Under the pieces are notes generated by a model. It saw only the letters and a list, made by a program, of their open reading frames with translations, was not told where the DNA came from and searched no databases. 32,983 nt of DNA from Myxococcales bacterium UBA5297 (GTDB lineage Bacteria > Myxococcota > Myxococcia > Myxococcales > UBA5297). The stretch spans positions 335 through 33,317 of the forward strand of contig DHSB01000130.1 of assembly GCA_002408385.1 (NCBI GenBank). Direction: 5' to 3'. Made by a program: the position numbers and the translations under genes. The first letter of the stretch is position 1. The number at the start of each line of letters is the position of its first letter. Shown piece after piece: positions 9,555 to 17,784 of the stretch.

Positions 9555-10435
9555 TGTCGCTCTTCGTGAAGTTCTGGGGTACGCGCGGCTCGATCCCCAC
9601 TCCCGGCCCGCGGACCGAGCGATACGGCGGCAACACCCCGTGCATCGAGATTCGGGCCGACGACCAGATCATCATCTGCGACGGCGGCACGGGGCTGCGC
9701 GAGCTCGGCCTCGACCTGCTGCGCCGCTGCGGCAAGCAGCCCCTCACCCTGCACCTGTTCTTCAGCCATCCGCACTGGGATCACATCCAGGGCTTTCCCT
9801 TCTTCGTGCCGGCCTACCTCCCGGCCAACACGCTGCATGTCTACGGGGCGTCCAAGCAGGACCGCACCATCCACGACCTGCTCTCGGGCCAGATGGAGTC
9901 GGTCTATTTCCCGGTCAATTTCGGCGAGCTCGGCAGCCGGCTCATCACCAACGACCTCGACACCACGGCGATGGTCGGCAACGTGCGCGTGACCGCCTTT
10001 CGTCAGACGCACCCCGGCGACAGCCTCGGCTTCGCCTTCGAGCACGACGGACGCAAGATCGTCTACTCGACCGACCACGAGCACGACCTTCTGCTTCCCG
10101 ATCCGTCCCTTGCCGGGAAGCATCCTGGCGAGCTGCGCCCGATCCCCGAGGAGATGATCGAGTTCGCGCGCGACGCCGACCTGCTCATCGCCGACGGCCA
10201 GTACACCGACTCCGAGTACCAGAAGAAGATCGGCTGGGGGCACCCGCGGGCGACCACCGTCGTCGACTTCGCCGTCCGCGCCGGGGCCAAGCAGCTCGCC
10301 CTCTTCCACCACGACCCGATGCACTCGGACGCCGAGGTCGACACCATCGTCGCGCTGTGCAACTCGCGGGCGAAGGCCCTCGGCTCGAAGCTCGTCGTCT
10401 TCGGCGCCCGCGAGGGCATCGAGCTCAAGCTCTAA
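9554..10435 (+). CDS. MBL-fold (metallo-beta-lactamase superfamily) hydrolase
   Basis: This is a 293-aa protein. It opens with FWGTRGSIPTPG, a strand-turn typical of the PhnP/RNase Z-like branch of the superfamily. The zinc-binding motif is HPHWDH (H72, H74, D76, H77). Further metal-binding candidates are the His in QTHPGDS, the Asp in YSTDHEHD and the His pair in LFHHDP. The metal site looks complete, so it should be an active phosphodiesterase or related hydrolase; the substrate is unknown. It is co-translated with the FHA gene through a 1-base overlap, so it may serve kinase/FHA-linked signalling, perhaps in nucleotide or nucleic-acid turnover. That link is inference. No signal peptide is visible. 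Confidence 0.94.
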   Translation: MSLFVKFWGTRGSIPTPGPRTERYGGNTPCIEIRADDQIIICDGGTGLRELGLDLLRRCGKQPLTLHLFFSHPHWDHIQGFPFFVPAYLPANTLHVYGASKQDRTIHDLLSGQMESVYFPVNFGELGSRLITNDLDTTAMVGNVRVTAFRQTHPGDSLGFAFEHDGRKIVYSTDHEHDLLLPDPSLAGKHPGELRPIPEEMIEFARDADLLIADGQYTDSEYQKKIGWGHPRATTVVDFAVRAGAKQLALFHHDPMHSDAEVDTIVALCNSRAKALGSKLVVFGAREGIELKL

Positions 10436-10554
10436 GGACCGTGCGCGCCTGCTCGGTCGGGCCTCCTGCGCGCCGCGGACGACTCCCAGGCCCCTACCCC
10501 CGTCGCCCTGAGGCCGTCCATCGCAGGTCAACCATCGAACCGGAGGGATGAACC

Positions 10555-11232
10555 GTGAGTGCTGGGATAGCGCTTCTGCTCGGACTCTCGCTCGTGGCAG
10601 CGCCCGAGGCTCCCGCAGCCGTCGAGCTGCCTGCCGCCCGCGTGGCCGGCGGCATGGCCCTGGACCAGGCGCTGGCGAAGCGCCGCTCGGTGCGCCAGCT
10701 CTCGCCGGAGGCGTCGCTCACCCAGGCGCAGCTCGCCCAGCTTTGCTGGGCCGCGCAGGGCGTCGTCGACGCCAAGGGTCACCGCACCGCGCCCTCGGCG
10801 CGCGCGACCTATCCGCTCGAGCTGCTCGTGCTCGTGTCGCGTGTCGACGGAGTCGCCCCTGGCCTCTACCGCTATCTGCCGGAAGGACATCGGCTCGAGA
10901 GCCGGGCCGCCGGCGACCTTCGCGACCGGCTGGTCGATGAGGCGATTGGCCAGCGCTGGATCAAAGACGCTCCGGCGGTCTTCGCGCTGGTCTGGGAGCC
11001 GGCACGCTCCGAGAGCCTGGGCGCCAGAGCCGAGCGCCTGGCGATGATCGAGGTGGGGCTCGCCGCCGAGAACCTGCTGCTCGAGGTGACCTCGCTCGGG
11101 CTCGGCGCGACCTTCGTCGGCGGCTTCGAGCCGGACAAGACGCGCCAGGTGTTGGGGCTGGCCGAGGGGGCTCAACCCGCGGCGATTCTCCCGGTCGGCA
11201 AGCCCGTGAGCTCCAAGCCTGCGAGCCCCTGA
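10555..11232 (+). CDS. exported nitroreductase-like (SagB/ThcOx family) protein
   Basis: This 225-aa protein starts at GTG 10555, with CGGAGGG ending 7 bases upstream. An ATG at 10548 lies in a different frame. The first 22 or so residues (GIALLLGLSLVAAPEAPA) look like a signal peptide. The rest matches the FMN-dependent nitroreductase fold of the SagB/ThcOx type: ALAKRRSVRQLS (phosphate-binding Arg/Ser), APSARATYPLEL, a region reading YRYLPEGH, and AAENLLLEVTSLGLGATFVGGF. SagB-type enzymes oxidise azolines in peptide natural products, but stand-alone homologues are common. No precursor peptide or cyclodehydratase gene is nearby, so a general flavin oxidoreductase role is more likely. Export of a flavoenzyme of this class is unusual; if the hydrophobic start is not cleaved, it may simply be an anchor. 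Confidence 0.9.
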   Translation: MSAGIALLLGLSLVAAPEAPAAVELPAARVAGGMALDQALAKRRSVRQLSPEASLTQAQLAQLCWAAQGVVDAKGHRTAPSARATYPLELLVLVSRVDGVAPGLYRYLPEGHRLESRAAGDLRDRLVDEAIGQRWIKDAPAVFALVWEPARSESLGARAERLAMIEVGLAAENLLLEVTSLGLGATFVGGFEPDKTRQVLGLAEGAQPAAILPVGKPVSSKPASP

Positions 11233-11238
11233 GGAGAG

Positions 11239-11293
11239 GGGCGCCCGCGCCGCGCGCGAGGCGCCCGGAATGACCAACCGCACTTCCGCGGTT
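11239..11293 (+). promoter_or_regulatory. two hairpins in the leader before the cold-shock gene
   Basis: GGGCGCC (11239-11245) pairs with GGCGCCC (11260-11266). AACCGC (11276-11281) pairs with GCGGTT (11288-11293) across a 6-base loop. The first lies just after the nitroreductase stop and may be its terminator, although no T tract follows. The second lies in the probable 5' UTR of the cold-shock gene. Cold-shock mRNAs often have structured leaders, but no thermosensor fold is demonstrated here. Confidence 0.45.
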
Positions 11294-11348
11294 GTAGTGC
11301 TGTGGTGGCGTGGCGCAGTGCCTCGTCCCAAGCTGAGGAATGCAACAA

Positions 11349-11552
11349 ATGGCAACTGGTACCGTGAAGTGGTTCAACGACGCGAAGGGTTTCGGGTTCA
11401 TCAAGCAGGAAGACGGCGGCGAAGACGTCTTCTGCCATCACACCGCAATCCAATCCGACGGCTTTCGCACCCTGGCCGAGGGCCAGCGGGTCGAGTTTGA
11501 GGTCGTCAAGGGCCCGAAGGGCCTACAGGCTGCGAACGTCCGCGCTGTCTGA
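11349..11552 (+). CDS. cold-shock protein (CspA family)
   Basis: This 67-aa single-domain OB-fold protein contains both RNA-binding motifs: KGFGFI (RNP1) and DVFCHH (RNP2-like, with Cys-His where Val-His is common). It also has the conserved opening GTVKWFN. GAGGA (11335-11339) is 9 bases before the ATG at 11349. An in-frame ATG at 11340 lies too close to that site, so the shorter start is preferred. The length matches the family. Such proteins bind single-stranded RNA and act as RNA chaperones. It is transcribed alone, with a leader of about 110 bases and a strong terminator immediately downstream. Confidence 0.97.
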   Translation: MATGTVKWFNDAKGFGFIKQEDGGEDVFCHHTAIQSDGFRTLAEGQRVEFEVVKGPKGLQAANVRAV

Positions 11553-11576
11553 GCGCTGACGTAGCGAGCTTTTCCC

Positions 11577-11613
11577 GAGCCTGGTCTCCCCTGGAGGCCG
11601 GGCTCTTTTTCTT
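11577..11613 (+). terminator. intrinsic terminator of the cold-shock gene
   Basis: GAGCCTGG (11577-11584) pairs with CCGGGCTC (11598-11605), including one G-T pair. TTTTTCTT follows at once. It lies 25 bases after the stop codon and is the best intrinsic terminator in the window. Confidence 0.93.
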
Positions 11614-11619
11614 AGTTGT

Positions 11620-11644
11620 GAGTTTGGAGTTTGGAGTTTGGAGT
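11620..11644. repeat. GAGTTTG heptamer, about 3.5 copies
   Basis: The heptamer GAGTTTG is repeated three times at 11620-11640 and followed by GAGT. It sits just after the cold-shock terminator. The gap up to 11907 otherwise shows no supported gene. Confidence 0.8.
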
Positions 11645-11907
11645 CTACGGCTCGCGGAAAGGGGCGCAAGAGGTGTCGGAAGCCTCCCGCCGGCGAATCC
11701 GCGCGAGGCGGGGACGGCCGCAGCCGGCGCCGTGCGCCTTCCAAGGGAAATCCAGCGGTAGGTCGGGATTCCGGGCTCGGCGCCCCGGCCAGCAGGTCTC
11801 CTCCGGCCGCTGCGGAAGGCTCTACCTGGAGCCTGGGGGCTGAAACCTGCCTCCTCGGCATCCCTCGCGGGTTAGGATGGCGCATTCCGCACGATCCGAA
11901 AGATCCC

Positions 11908-12867
11908 ATGGCCCTCCCAGCCACACCCTCCACGCGCCGCAGCATCGAGGACCTCCACTGGCGAAGCCTGACGGCCCCGGAGAAGCTGGTCGTCGCCTCG
12001 CTGCTCGAGCGCTCGAAGGGCTGCACCGCGCACCTCGAGATGATCGCCGCCGACCTGCGCGACGACGCGCGGCACGGACCGACGATGCCGCTGGTCCTCA
12101 CCCCGCTCCAGAACCGGGCCGTGGCCCAGGCACTCGAGCGCGAGGCCGACGAAGCCGAGCGCCTCGCGGAGGGGTGGACCGACAGCCCCGCCATCTCGCG
12201 GACCGGCCACTACGTCGCCGGCTACCTGCGCTCGCTCATCGACAGGCTCGTCAAAGGCGCCGAGGCGAAGCCCTCCGTGCGCCTCGAGTGGATTGCCCAG
12301 CTCCTGCTGGTCGAGCGGCCCGACGCAACGGGCGCCCAGCCGCTGGCTGCCGGCATGGTCGAACGTACCTGCCAGCGGCTCGAGGTCTTCGGCCTGGGCA
12401 ACGCGCTGTGGCCCGTCATCGAGGCCTGCGCGGCCGAGGCCGCTCAGGTTGCGCTCGACGCTCCGGCCTCCGAGGAAGACGACTGCGATTTTGTCATCGT
12501 CGACGCCATCGAGGAGCGCCGCGAGCTCGCGCGCGCGGTGTTCGAGGCCGCGCTCGACGCGCTGTGGGAGGACGAGGCGCGTTGGAGTGGCTTCGTCTGG
12601 ACCTTGAGGGCGGGCTCGGTCGCTGGCTGCGAGGCTGCTCCCGAGCTGGGCGGGGTCGCGGCCAACGCCGCCAACGCGGCCTACGCGATCGTCTCCGGCT
12701 TGCGGGCGCACCTGCAGGAGATGCGCGGCGCGCCCTGGGAGGCGGTCAGCCCCGGCCTCAAGGCGATTCTCGATCGCTTCCCGGCGCTCAAGGGCATGCC
12801 CAGGCTCAAGGAGTTCTTGCGCCATGAGCTGCGCAAGCATCCTGCCGCTCGCGGCGAGAGGATTTGA
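11908..12867 (+). CDS. unrecognised 319-aa protein
   Basis: The ATG at 11908 (MALPATPSTRRS) is chosen because the sequence before it in the open frame is basic and low in hydrophobic residues, unlike a real N-terminus. No strong ribosome-binding site is present. The protein is alpha-helical in appearance, rich in Ala, Leu, Glu and Arg. An acidic segment at about residues 188-198 (SEEDDCDFVIVDAIEE) divides two helical halves. There are no membrane segments or signal peptide. Third codon positions are strongly G/C and support real coding on this strand, even though the opposite strand is also open. I do not recognise a family. It is convergent with the topB-recQ gene, with 49 bases between stops, so no functional link is implied. 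Confidence 0.75.
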   Translation: MALPATPSTRRSIEDLHWRSLTAPEKLVVASLLERSKGCTAHLEMIAADLRDDARHGPTMPLVLTPLQNRAVAQALEREADEAERLAEGWTDSPAISRTGHYVAGYLRSLIDRLVKGAEAKPSVRLEWIAQLLLVERPDATGAQPLAAGMVERTCQRLEVFGLGNALWPVIEACAAEAAQVALDAPASEEDDCDFVIVDAIEERRELARAVFEAALDALWEDEARWSGFVWTLRAGSVAGCEAAPELGGVAANAANAAYAIVSGLRAHLQEMRGAPWEAVSPGLKAILDRFPALKGMPRLKEFLRHELRKHPAARGERI

Positions 12868-12916
12868 AGGATCGGGGCATCGCACCGGCTGCGGCTGGGG
12901 CGGAGGCGGAGCCTCG

Positions 12917-15900
12917 TCAGCGGCCGGCCGTCCTCTCGAGTATCGCGAGGATCTGCGCGCCGTACTTCTCGATCAGCTTCGGTCCCATCCCGCGCACTTG
13001 GTGCAGCTCGCCGAGGTTGGCCGGTTGCTCGAGCGCGATGGCGCCCAGGACCTGGTCGGTCAGGATGCGGAAGGCGGGGATGCCCCGGGCGCGCGCGGTC
13101 TCGCGCCGCCAGGCCCGCAGCGCTTCGAAGGCCGCCGAGTCGGGCGAGCCGGCTTGGGGCTGTCGAGAGGGCTTGGGCTTCGCGCCGACCGAGCCGGCTC
13201 TCTTGCGAACCGTCACCGACGGCTTGGTGGCCGCAGGTGCTGGCGAGTCGGCGTCGAGCAGGAAGGTGTCGCCGTGCACGGTCGAGCGGGCCGCGCGCTG
13301 GAGCTTGACCCGGCGAAACCGCAGCATCTTGCCGTCCTTCTCGAACGCGTCCTCCTCGAGGGCTATCGCCCCGGCGCGCTCCATCGCGTCGAGCATGCTC
13401 TCGAAGTCACGCCGCTCGAGCTTTCCCTCGAACAGCGAGCGGAAGAGCGTCCCGGTGGCGAGGCCGTCGCGCCGCTCGAGCTCGTCGAGGACCCGCTCGG
13501 CCTGCGCCCGCTCGCGTGAGGTGGGCGAGCGGAAGCGCCGACCGACGCAGCCCTTCGGCTTGCACGCGTCGCAGAGGCCGCAGGGCCGCGTATCCCGCGT
13601 CTCGCCGAAGTGGCGCACCAGCCGCACCATCCGGCAGCCGTTCGACTGGGCGAAGTCGAGGATGTCGTCGAGCTGCTGCTCGCGGTAGCGGCGGATGGCT
13701 TCGTAGCTGGCGCGCCAGCTCGACTTGCCGCGCCGCACCACGTCCTCGGCATCGACGGTGACCCCGCCGTGGATCCAGAGCTTCTCGAGGGCGGGCCCGA
13801 AGACTTCGGGCTCGAGGCCCGAGGCCTCGCCGAGCGCGGCGCGATCGACTCCGGCGGCGGGGATCGACTCGAGCAGCCCGGCGAGCACCGTGGGCTCGGG
13901 GTAGTCGCGGCCGAGGAAGCTCTCGTGGATCTTGCGGTCGCCATACGAGTAGAGCAGCAGCGCCCGCGAGGGCTTCCCGTCGCGGCCCGCGCGGCCGATC
14001 TCCTGGTAGTAGCCCTCGAGCGTGCCGGGCAGCGCCATGTGGATCACGGTGCGGATGTCGGCCTTGTCGATGCCCATCCCGAAGGCGATGGTGGCGACGA
14101 TGACCTCGAGCTCGCCGGCGAGGAACCGCTCCTGGGTGCGGGCGCGCTGCGGCGCGTCGAGCCCGGCGTGGTAGGCCGCGCAGCGGTGCTGGCGTCCGAG
14201 CTCCTCGGCGACCTGGTCGGCCTGCTTGCGCGTCGGCACGTAGACGATGGCCGGCAGCCGGTCGGGCGCCTCGAGCGCGGCGACCACGTCGTCGAGCCGC
14301 CCCGCTCTCGACCGGGCGATCGACTCGATGGCCAGGTTGTCGCGGCGAAAGCCGTGGATGAAGCGCCGCGCGCTCTTGATGCCGAGCTGCTCGAGGATGT
14401 CGTCCTGGACGCGCACGGTGGCCGTGGCCGTCAGCGCGAGCACCGGCGCCGGCTCGAGCAGCGGCAGGCGGTCGCCGAGCAGCCGGTAGTCGGGGCGGAA
14501 GTCGTGGCCCCAGTGCGAGATGCAGTGGGCCTCGTCGACGGCGATGAGCACCGGCTTGCGCCGCGCGAGCATCTCCGGGAAGCCGGGCACCGAGAGCCGC
14601 TCGGGGGCGATGGCGAGGAAGTCGAGCCCGCCGTCGAGGTAGGCGCGGCAGACCGCGCGCGACTCCTCGCGGCTGCGGCCGGAGTGGATGCGCTCGGCTC
14701 TCAGTCCCATCGCTTGCAGCTTGGCCGTCTGGTCTTCCATCAGCGCGATGAGCGGGCTGATGACGAGCGTGGTGCCGCCGCGGGCGAGGCCCGGGATCTG
14801 GTAGCAGAGCGACTTGCCGCTGCCGGTGGGCATCACGAGCAGCGCGTCGGCGCCGCCGGCGACCGCGCGGCAGACCTCCTCCTGATGCGGACGGAAGCCC
14901 TCGAATCCGAACCGCTCGCGCAGGATCTGATCGAGAGGCTGCCCTGCGTGTGCGCTTGGCGGAGACGTACCGGTCGATGCTCTCGCCCCGGTCATCCCGA
15001 GCGTAGAGGCGACCAACGGGAGCCTCGAAGTCGAGGGCGTCTCCAGGAGATCAGGAGCTCGAGCCCCGGTCATCTCGAGCGTAGAGGCGACCAGCGGGAG
15101 CCTCGAAGTCGAGGGACTCGCGGCATCGCTCCCCGGTTTCGGTCTGGAGGGCCGCCCATCCGGCCTTTCTGTCCCCGATCGCCGATCGAACAGCGGCAAC
15201 CCGACCGGTGTCGGCGCCTTGCCCGCCTCGCCGCCGGACGCCGCGCGCGCGGCCACCGATGCCGGGCCAGAGCGCTTCACCTGCCCGACGATCTCGATGA
15301 CGTAGCGCTCGATCTCGCGCATGAAGGCCTCGAACGAGCCGTCGCCGCGCTCCATCTGCTTCAGCTTCAGCTCCCACTCGCCGGTGAGCGAGGGGCTCTT
15401 GACCGAGTCGTGGACCACGTCGATGAGCGCGATGCCCTTGGCGGTCGCCCGCAGCGACTTGCCCTGGCGCTCGAGGTAGCCGCGCTGCAGCAGGGTCTCG
15501 AGGATCGCCGCGCGGGTCGCCGGCGTGCCCAGGCCGCGCTCGCGCATCGCCTCCTCGAGCTCGCGGTTGTCGAGGGCGCGGCCCGCGCTCTCCATCGCCG
15601 TGAGCAGCGTCGCGTCGGTGAAGCGGCGCGGGGGCGAGGTCTTCTTGTGCTCGACCTTGACCTCGGTGACCGGCGGCCGCTGTCCGGCAGCCAAGCCATC
15701 AGGTAGCCGGGCGTCGGCGGCCTCGTCGCCCGCCTTCTCCTTCGACTTCTTCTTCGGCAGCTCGAGATCGAGCGCCTTCCAGCCGACCTGCGTGACCACC
15801 GTGCCGCTGGAGCGGAAGCGGTCCTCGGCCGATTCCGAGCGCACCAGCGTCACCGCGCGCGTGACGCGGGTGCGGTGGTCCTGGTGCCAGGCCATCAGCA

Positions 15901-17119
15901 GGCGGCGGCAGACGAGGTCGTAGAGGCGCGCCTCGTCGCGGCCGAGATCCTTGCCCGCGGCCGAGACGCCGGTCGGGATGATGGCGTGGTGGTCGGTGAC
16001 CTTGGCGTCGTCGACGTAGCGCTTCGAGAGCGGCCGCGCGCCGGTGCCCGCGGCGACGGCGTCGCCGTACTTCGCGGCGATCGACTCGACGACCGGCCCG
16101 AGCGTGCCGGCGACCGAGGCCGAGAGGTGCCGGCTGTCGGTGCGCGGGTAGCTGAGCAGCTTGTGCTTCTCGTAGAGCGCCTGGGCCGCGGCGAGCGTGT
16201 CCTTCGCCGTCATGCCGAAGAGCCGGTTGGCGTGCCGCTGCAGCTCGGTCAGATCGTAGAGCAGGGGAGGCGGCATCGAGCGCTCCTCGCCCTCGATGGA
16301 GACGACCTCGCCGATCTTGCCGGTGCATCTGTCGCGGATCGCCGAGGCGAGCTCGCCATCCGGAGGCAGCCGCTGCGAAAGGCGGGCATCGCCTTCATCC
16401 TTTGCCTTCTTCGGATCGAACCAGACGCCGGAGTAAGGACCGCCGGGCGCCTCGAACGTGGCGACGACCTCGCAGTACTCCTCGGGCACGAACGACTCGA
16501 TGGCCTTCTCGCGCTCGACGAGCATCGCCAGCGTCGGCGTCTGCACGCGGCCGACCGAGAGCAGGTCCGGCTGGAAGCGCAGCGTGTAGGCGCGCGAGAA
16601 GTTCATGCCGACGAGCCAGTCGGCGCGCGAGCGGGCCTCGGCCGCGGCGCCCAGGCCGTCGAAGTCGCGCCCGGGGCGCAGCGACTGGAAGCCTTTGCGG
16701 ATGGCGTCGGGCGTCAGCGAGCTGATCCAGAGCCGCTCGACCGGCTTGCTGCAGCCGGCCGCCTTGTAGATGTGGCGGAAGATGAGCTCGCCCTCGCGCC
16801 CGGCGTCGGTGGCGCAGACGACGCGCTCGACCTTGGGCGACTTGAGCACCGCCTCGAGCGCGTCGAACTGATCGCGGCTCTCCTTGAGGACCTTGAGCGG
16901 CCAGTCGCGCGGGAGCATCGGGAGCCGGTCGAGCCGCCAGGGCTTCTTCCAGCTCGAGTCGATCTCGTCGGGCTCGCACAGGCCGACGAGGTGGCCGACG
17001 GCCCAGGTGACGAGGTAGCCGTTGCCTTCGAGGAAACCCTTGCCGCGGGAGCTGGCCCCGAGGACCGAAGCGATGTCCCGGGCGACGGAGGGCTTTTCGG
17101 CGACGACGGCGATGGCCAA
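12917..17119 (-). CDS. fusion of DNA topoisomerase III (type IA) and RecQ helicase
   Basis: One uninterrupted 1400-aa frame. Residues 1-620 are a type IA topoisomerase of the TopB kind. They show Toprim Glu in VVAEKPS (E8), TDAGREGELIF (D105, E109, E111), SVGRVQTPTL, and the catalytic tyrosine in LLSYPRTDSRHL (Y324). The linker (about 620-725) contains two 26-residue repeats. Residues 727-1200 are a full RecQ core: Walker A MPTGSGKS (763-770), DEAH (862-865), LTATAT, YQEIGRAGRDG, and the zinc-binding cysteines C1162, C1180, C1183 and C1186. An RQC-like region and an HRDC domain (about 1325-1398) complete it. RecQ and topoisomerase III normally act as separate partners to unwind and decatenate recombination intermediates; here both are in one chain and all key residues seem intact. 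The ATG at 17119 matches the normal TopB N-terminus. Confidence 0.95.
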   Translation of the reverse strand: MAIAVVAEKPSVARDIASVLGASSRGKGFLEGNGYLVTWAVGHLVGLCEPDEIDSSWKKPWRLDRLPMLPRDWPLKVLKESRDQFDALEAVLKSPKVERVVCATDAGREGELIFRHIYKAAGCSKPVERLWISSLTPDAIRKGFQSLRPGRDFDGLGAAAEARSRADWLVGMNFSRAYTLRFQPDLLSVGRVQTPTLAMLVEREKAIESFVPEEYCEVVATFEAPGGPYSGVWFDPKKAKDEGDARLSQRLPPDGELASAIRDRCTGKIGEVVSIEGEERSMPPPLLYDLTELQRHANRLFGMTAKDTLAAAQALYEKHKLLSYPRTDSRHLSASVAGTLGPVVESIAAKYGDAVAAGTGARPLSKRYVDDAKVTDHHAIIPTGVSAAGKDLGRDEARLYDLVCRRLLMAWHQDHRTRVTRAVTLVRSESAEDRFRSSGTVVTQVGWKALDLELPKKKSKEKAGDEAADARLPDGLAAGQRPPVTEVKVEHKKTSPPRRFTDATLLTAMESAGRALDNRELEEAMRERGLGTPATRAAILETLLQRGYLERQGKSLRATAKGIALIDVVHDSVKSPSLTGEWELKLKQMERGDGSFEAFMREIERYVIEIVGQVKRSGPASVAARAASGGEAGKAPTPVGLPLFDRRSGTERPDGRPSRPKPGSDAASPSTSRLPLVASTLEMTGARAPDLLETPSTSRLPLVASTLGMTGARASTGTSPPSAHAGQPLDQILRERFGFEGFRPHQEEVCRAVAGGADALLVMPTGSGKSLCYQIPGLARGGTTLVISPLIALMEDQTAKLQAMGLRAERIHSGRSREESRAVCRAYLDGGLDFLAIAPERLSVPGFPEMLARRKPVLIAVDEAHCISHWGHDFRPDYRLLGDRLPLLEPAPVLALTATATVRVQDDILEQLGIKSARRFIHGFRRDNLAIESIARSRAGRLDDVVAALEAPDRLPAIVYVPTRKQADQVAEELGRQHRCAAYHAGLDAPQRARTQERFLAGELEVIVATIAFGMGIDKADIRTVIHMALPGTLEGYYQEIGRAGRDGKPSRALLLYSYGDRKIHESFLGRDYPEPTVLAGLLESIPAAGVDRAALGEASGLEPEVFGPALEKLWIHGGVTVDAEDVVRRGKSSWRASYEAIRRYREQQLDDILDFAQSNGCRMVRLVRHFGETRDTRPCGLCDACKPKGCVGRRFRSPTSRERAQAERVLDELERRDGLATGTLFRSLFEGKLERRDFESMLDAMERAGAIALEEDAFEKDGKMLRFRRVKLQRAARSTVHGDTFLLDADSPAPAATKPSVTVRKRAGSVGAKPKPSRQPQAGSPDSAAFEALRAWRRETARARGIPAFRILTDQVLGAIALEQPANLGELHQVRGMGPKLIEKYGAQILAILERTAGR
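14985..15115 (-). repeat. two 78-bp-period repeats in the topB-recQ linker
   Basis: Bases 14985-15037 and 15063-15115 are almost identical (GTCATCYCGAGCGTAGAGG and GGGAGCCTCGAAGTCGAGGG). They are spaced exactly 78 bases apart, so the frame is kept. They encode the motif PSTSRLPLVASTL(E/G)MTGARA twice. The base composition and the peptide look like short dispersed repeats that invade coding sequence, not like ordinary linker. Confidence 0.85.
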
Positions 17120-17358
17120 CGCTCAGGCTCCAGGCTACGAGTGGGCCGCGAGCTTAGCGCATGGGGCTGACATCGGGGTTGCGGGGGACAACGGGTCGTC
17201 TCTGCCGTCAGAGTCGTCCTCGCGGATTCGACCGTGGGCGACGATCGCCAACTCGTGGGGCATCGTTCCCCCTCGGCCGGAAATCGTTCGAGCACTCGCC
17301 CTGCCGGTTTGCTCTGGCTGTCGGGAATTGCGGCACCCTCAGGTGCTGGGAGTCTCAG

Positions 17359-17475
17359 CTACCGCAGGGGCGCGAGCAGCTCGAGCCCGGGGAAGTAGGT
17401 GCGGTATCTGGCGGCATCTCTGCTCAGCAGCCGGTACCGGCAACCGCTGCATGGCGCCCATGTAGAAGTCCTCGG
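17359..17475 (-). pseudogene. remnant of a PIN-domain (VapC-like) toxin, copy 1
   Basis: On the minus strand, EDFYMGAMQR (about 17446-17473) continues after a frame change as YRLLSRDAARYRTYFPGLE, then LLAPLR and a TAG at 17359. These two pieces match the C-terminal half of a VapC-like PIN protein, in which DF(F/Y)IGAH and LLTRD...YRTYFP are consecutive. The second Asp of the metal site (LLSRD) is still present, but the frameshift and the missing N-terminal half show it is dead. The flanking sequence has no intact antitoxin gene. Confidence 0.65.
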
Positions 17476-17649
17476 CGGCGGTTTCGGAGCAATCCACTTT
17501 CGGCGGCCAGTCGGATTCAATTCACCATCAGTCCTTCGGCTCCCGGAAGGACGCCTTCGCCAGCGACGGGGGACGAAGGATCATGTTGCCGCGCGGCAAC
17601 GGGATCCCGCTCGCCGCCGAAAGCGGATCGGAACAGAGGCCGCCGACAA

Positions 17650-17730
17650 GTAGAAGTCGGGCAGGGGCGTAGTTTGGGCGCCCCCGCGGCGCAGGTAGTC
17701 GAAGGAAACCTTGCCGGCTAGCCAACTCCT
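17650..17730 (-). pseudogene. remnant of a PIN-domain (VapC-like) toxin, copy 2
   Basis: On the minus strand this reads WLAGKVSFDYLRRGGAQ followed by TPLPDFYLSA. That matches the LAGKAF...RRGG.KT.PLPDFFIGAH block of VapC-like PIN toxins. Downstream of DFY the frame diverges into unrelated sequence and ends at a TGA (17581-17583). The same DFY motif reappears in copy 1 about 200 bases away, so either two toxin genes decayed here or one was rearranged. Confidence 0.55.
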
Positions 17731-17784
17731 TGATGGTCTCAAAGCCGGTTGACGACGTGCAGCACCCGGGATTCGCCCGACACG

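Noticed and set aside
11872..12885. 337-aa minus-strand frame opposite the 319-aa hypothetical gene
   Set aside because: Third-position GC and amino-acid balance favour the plus-strand frame.
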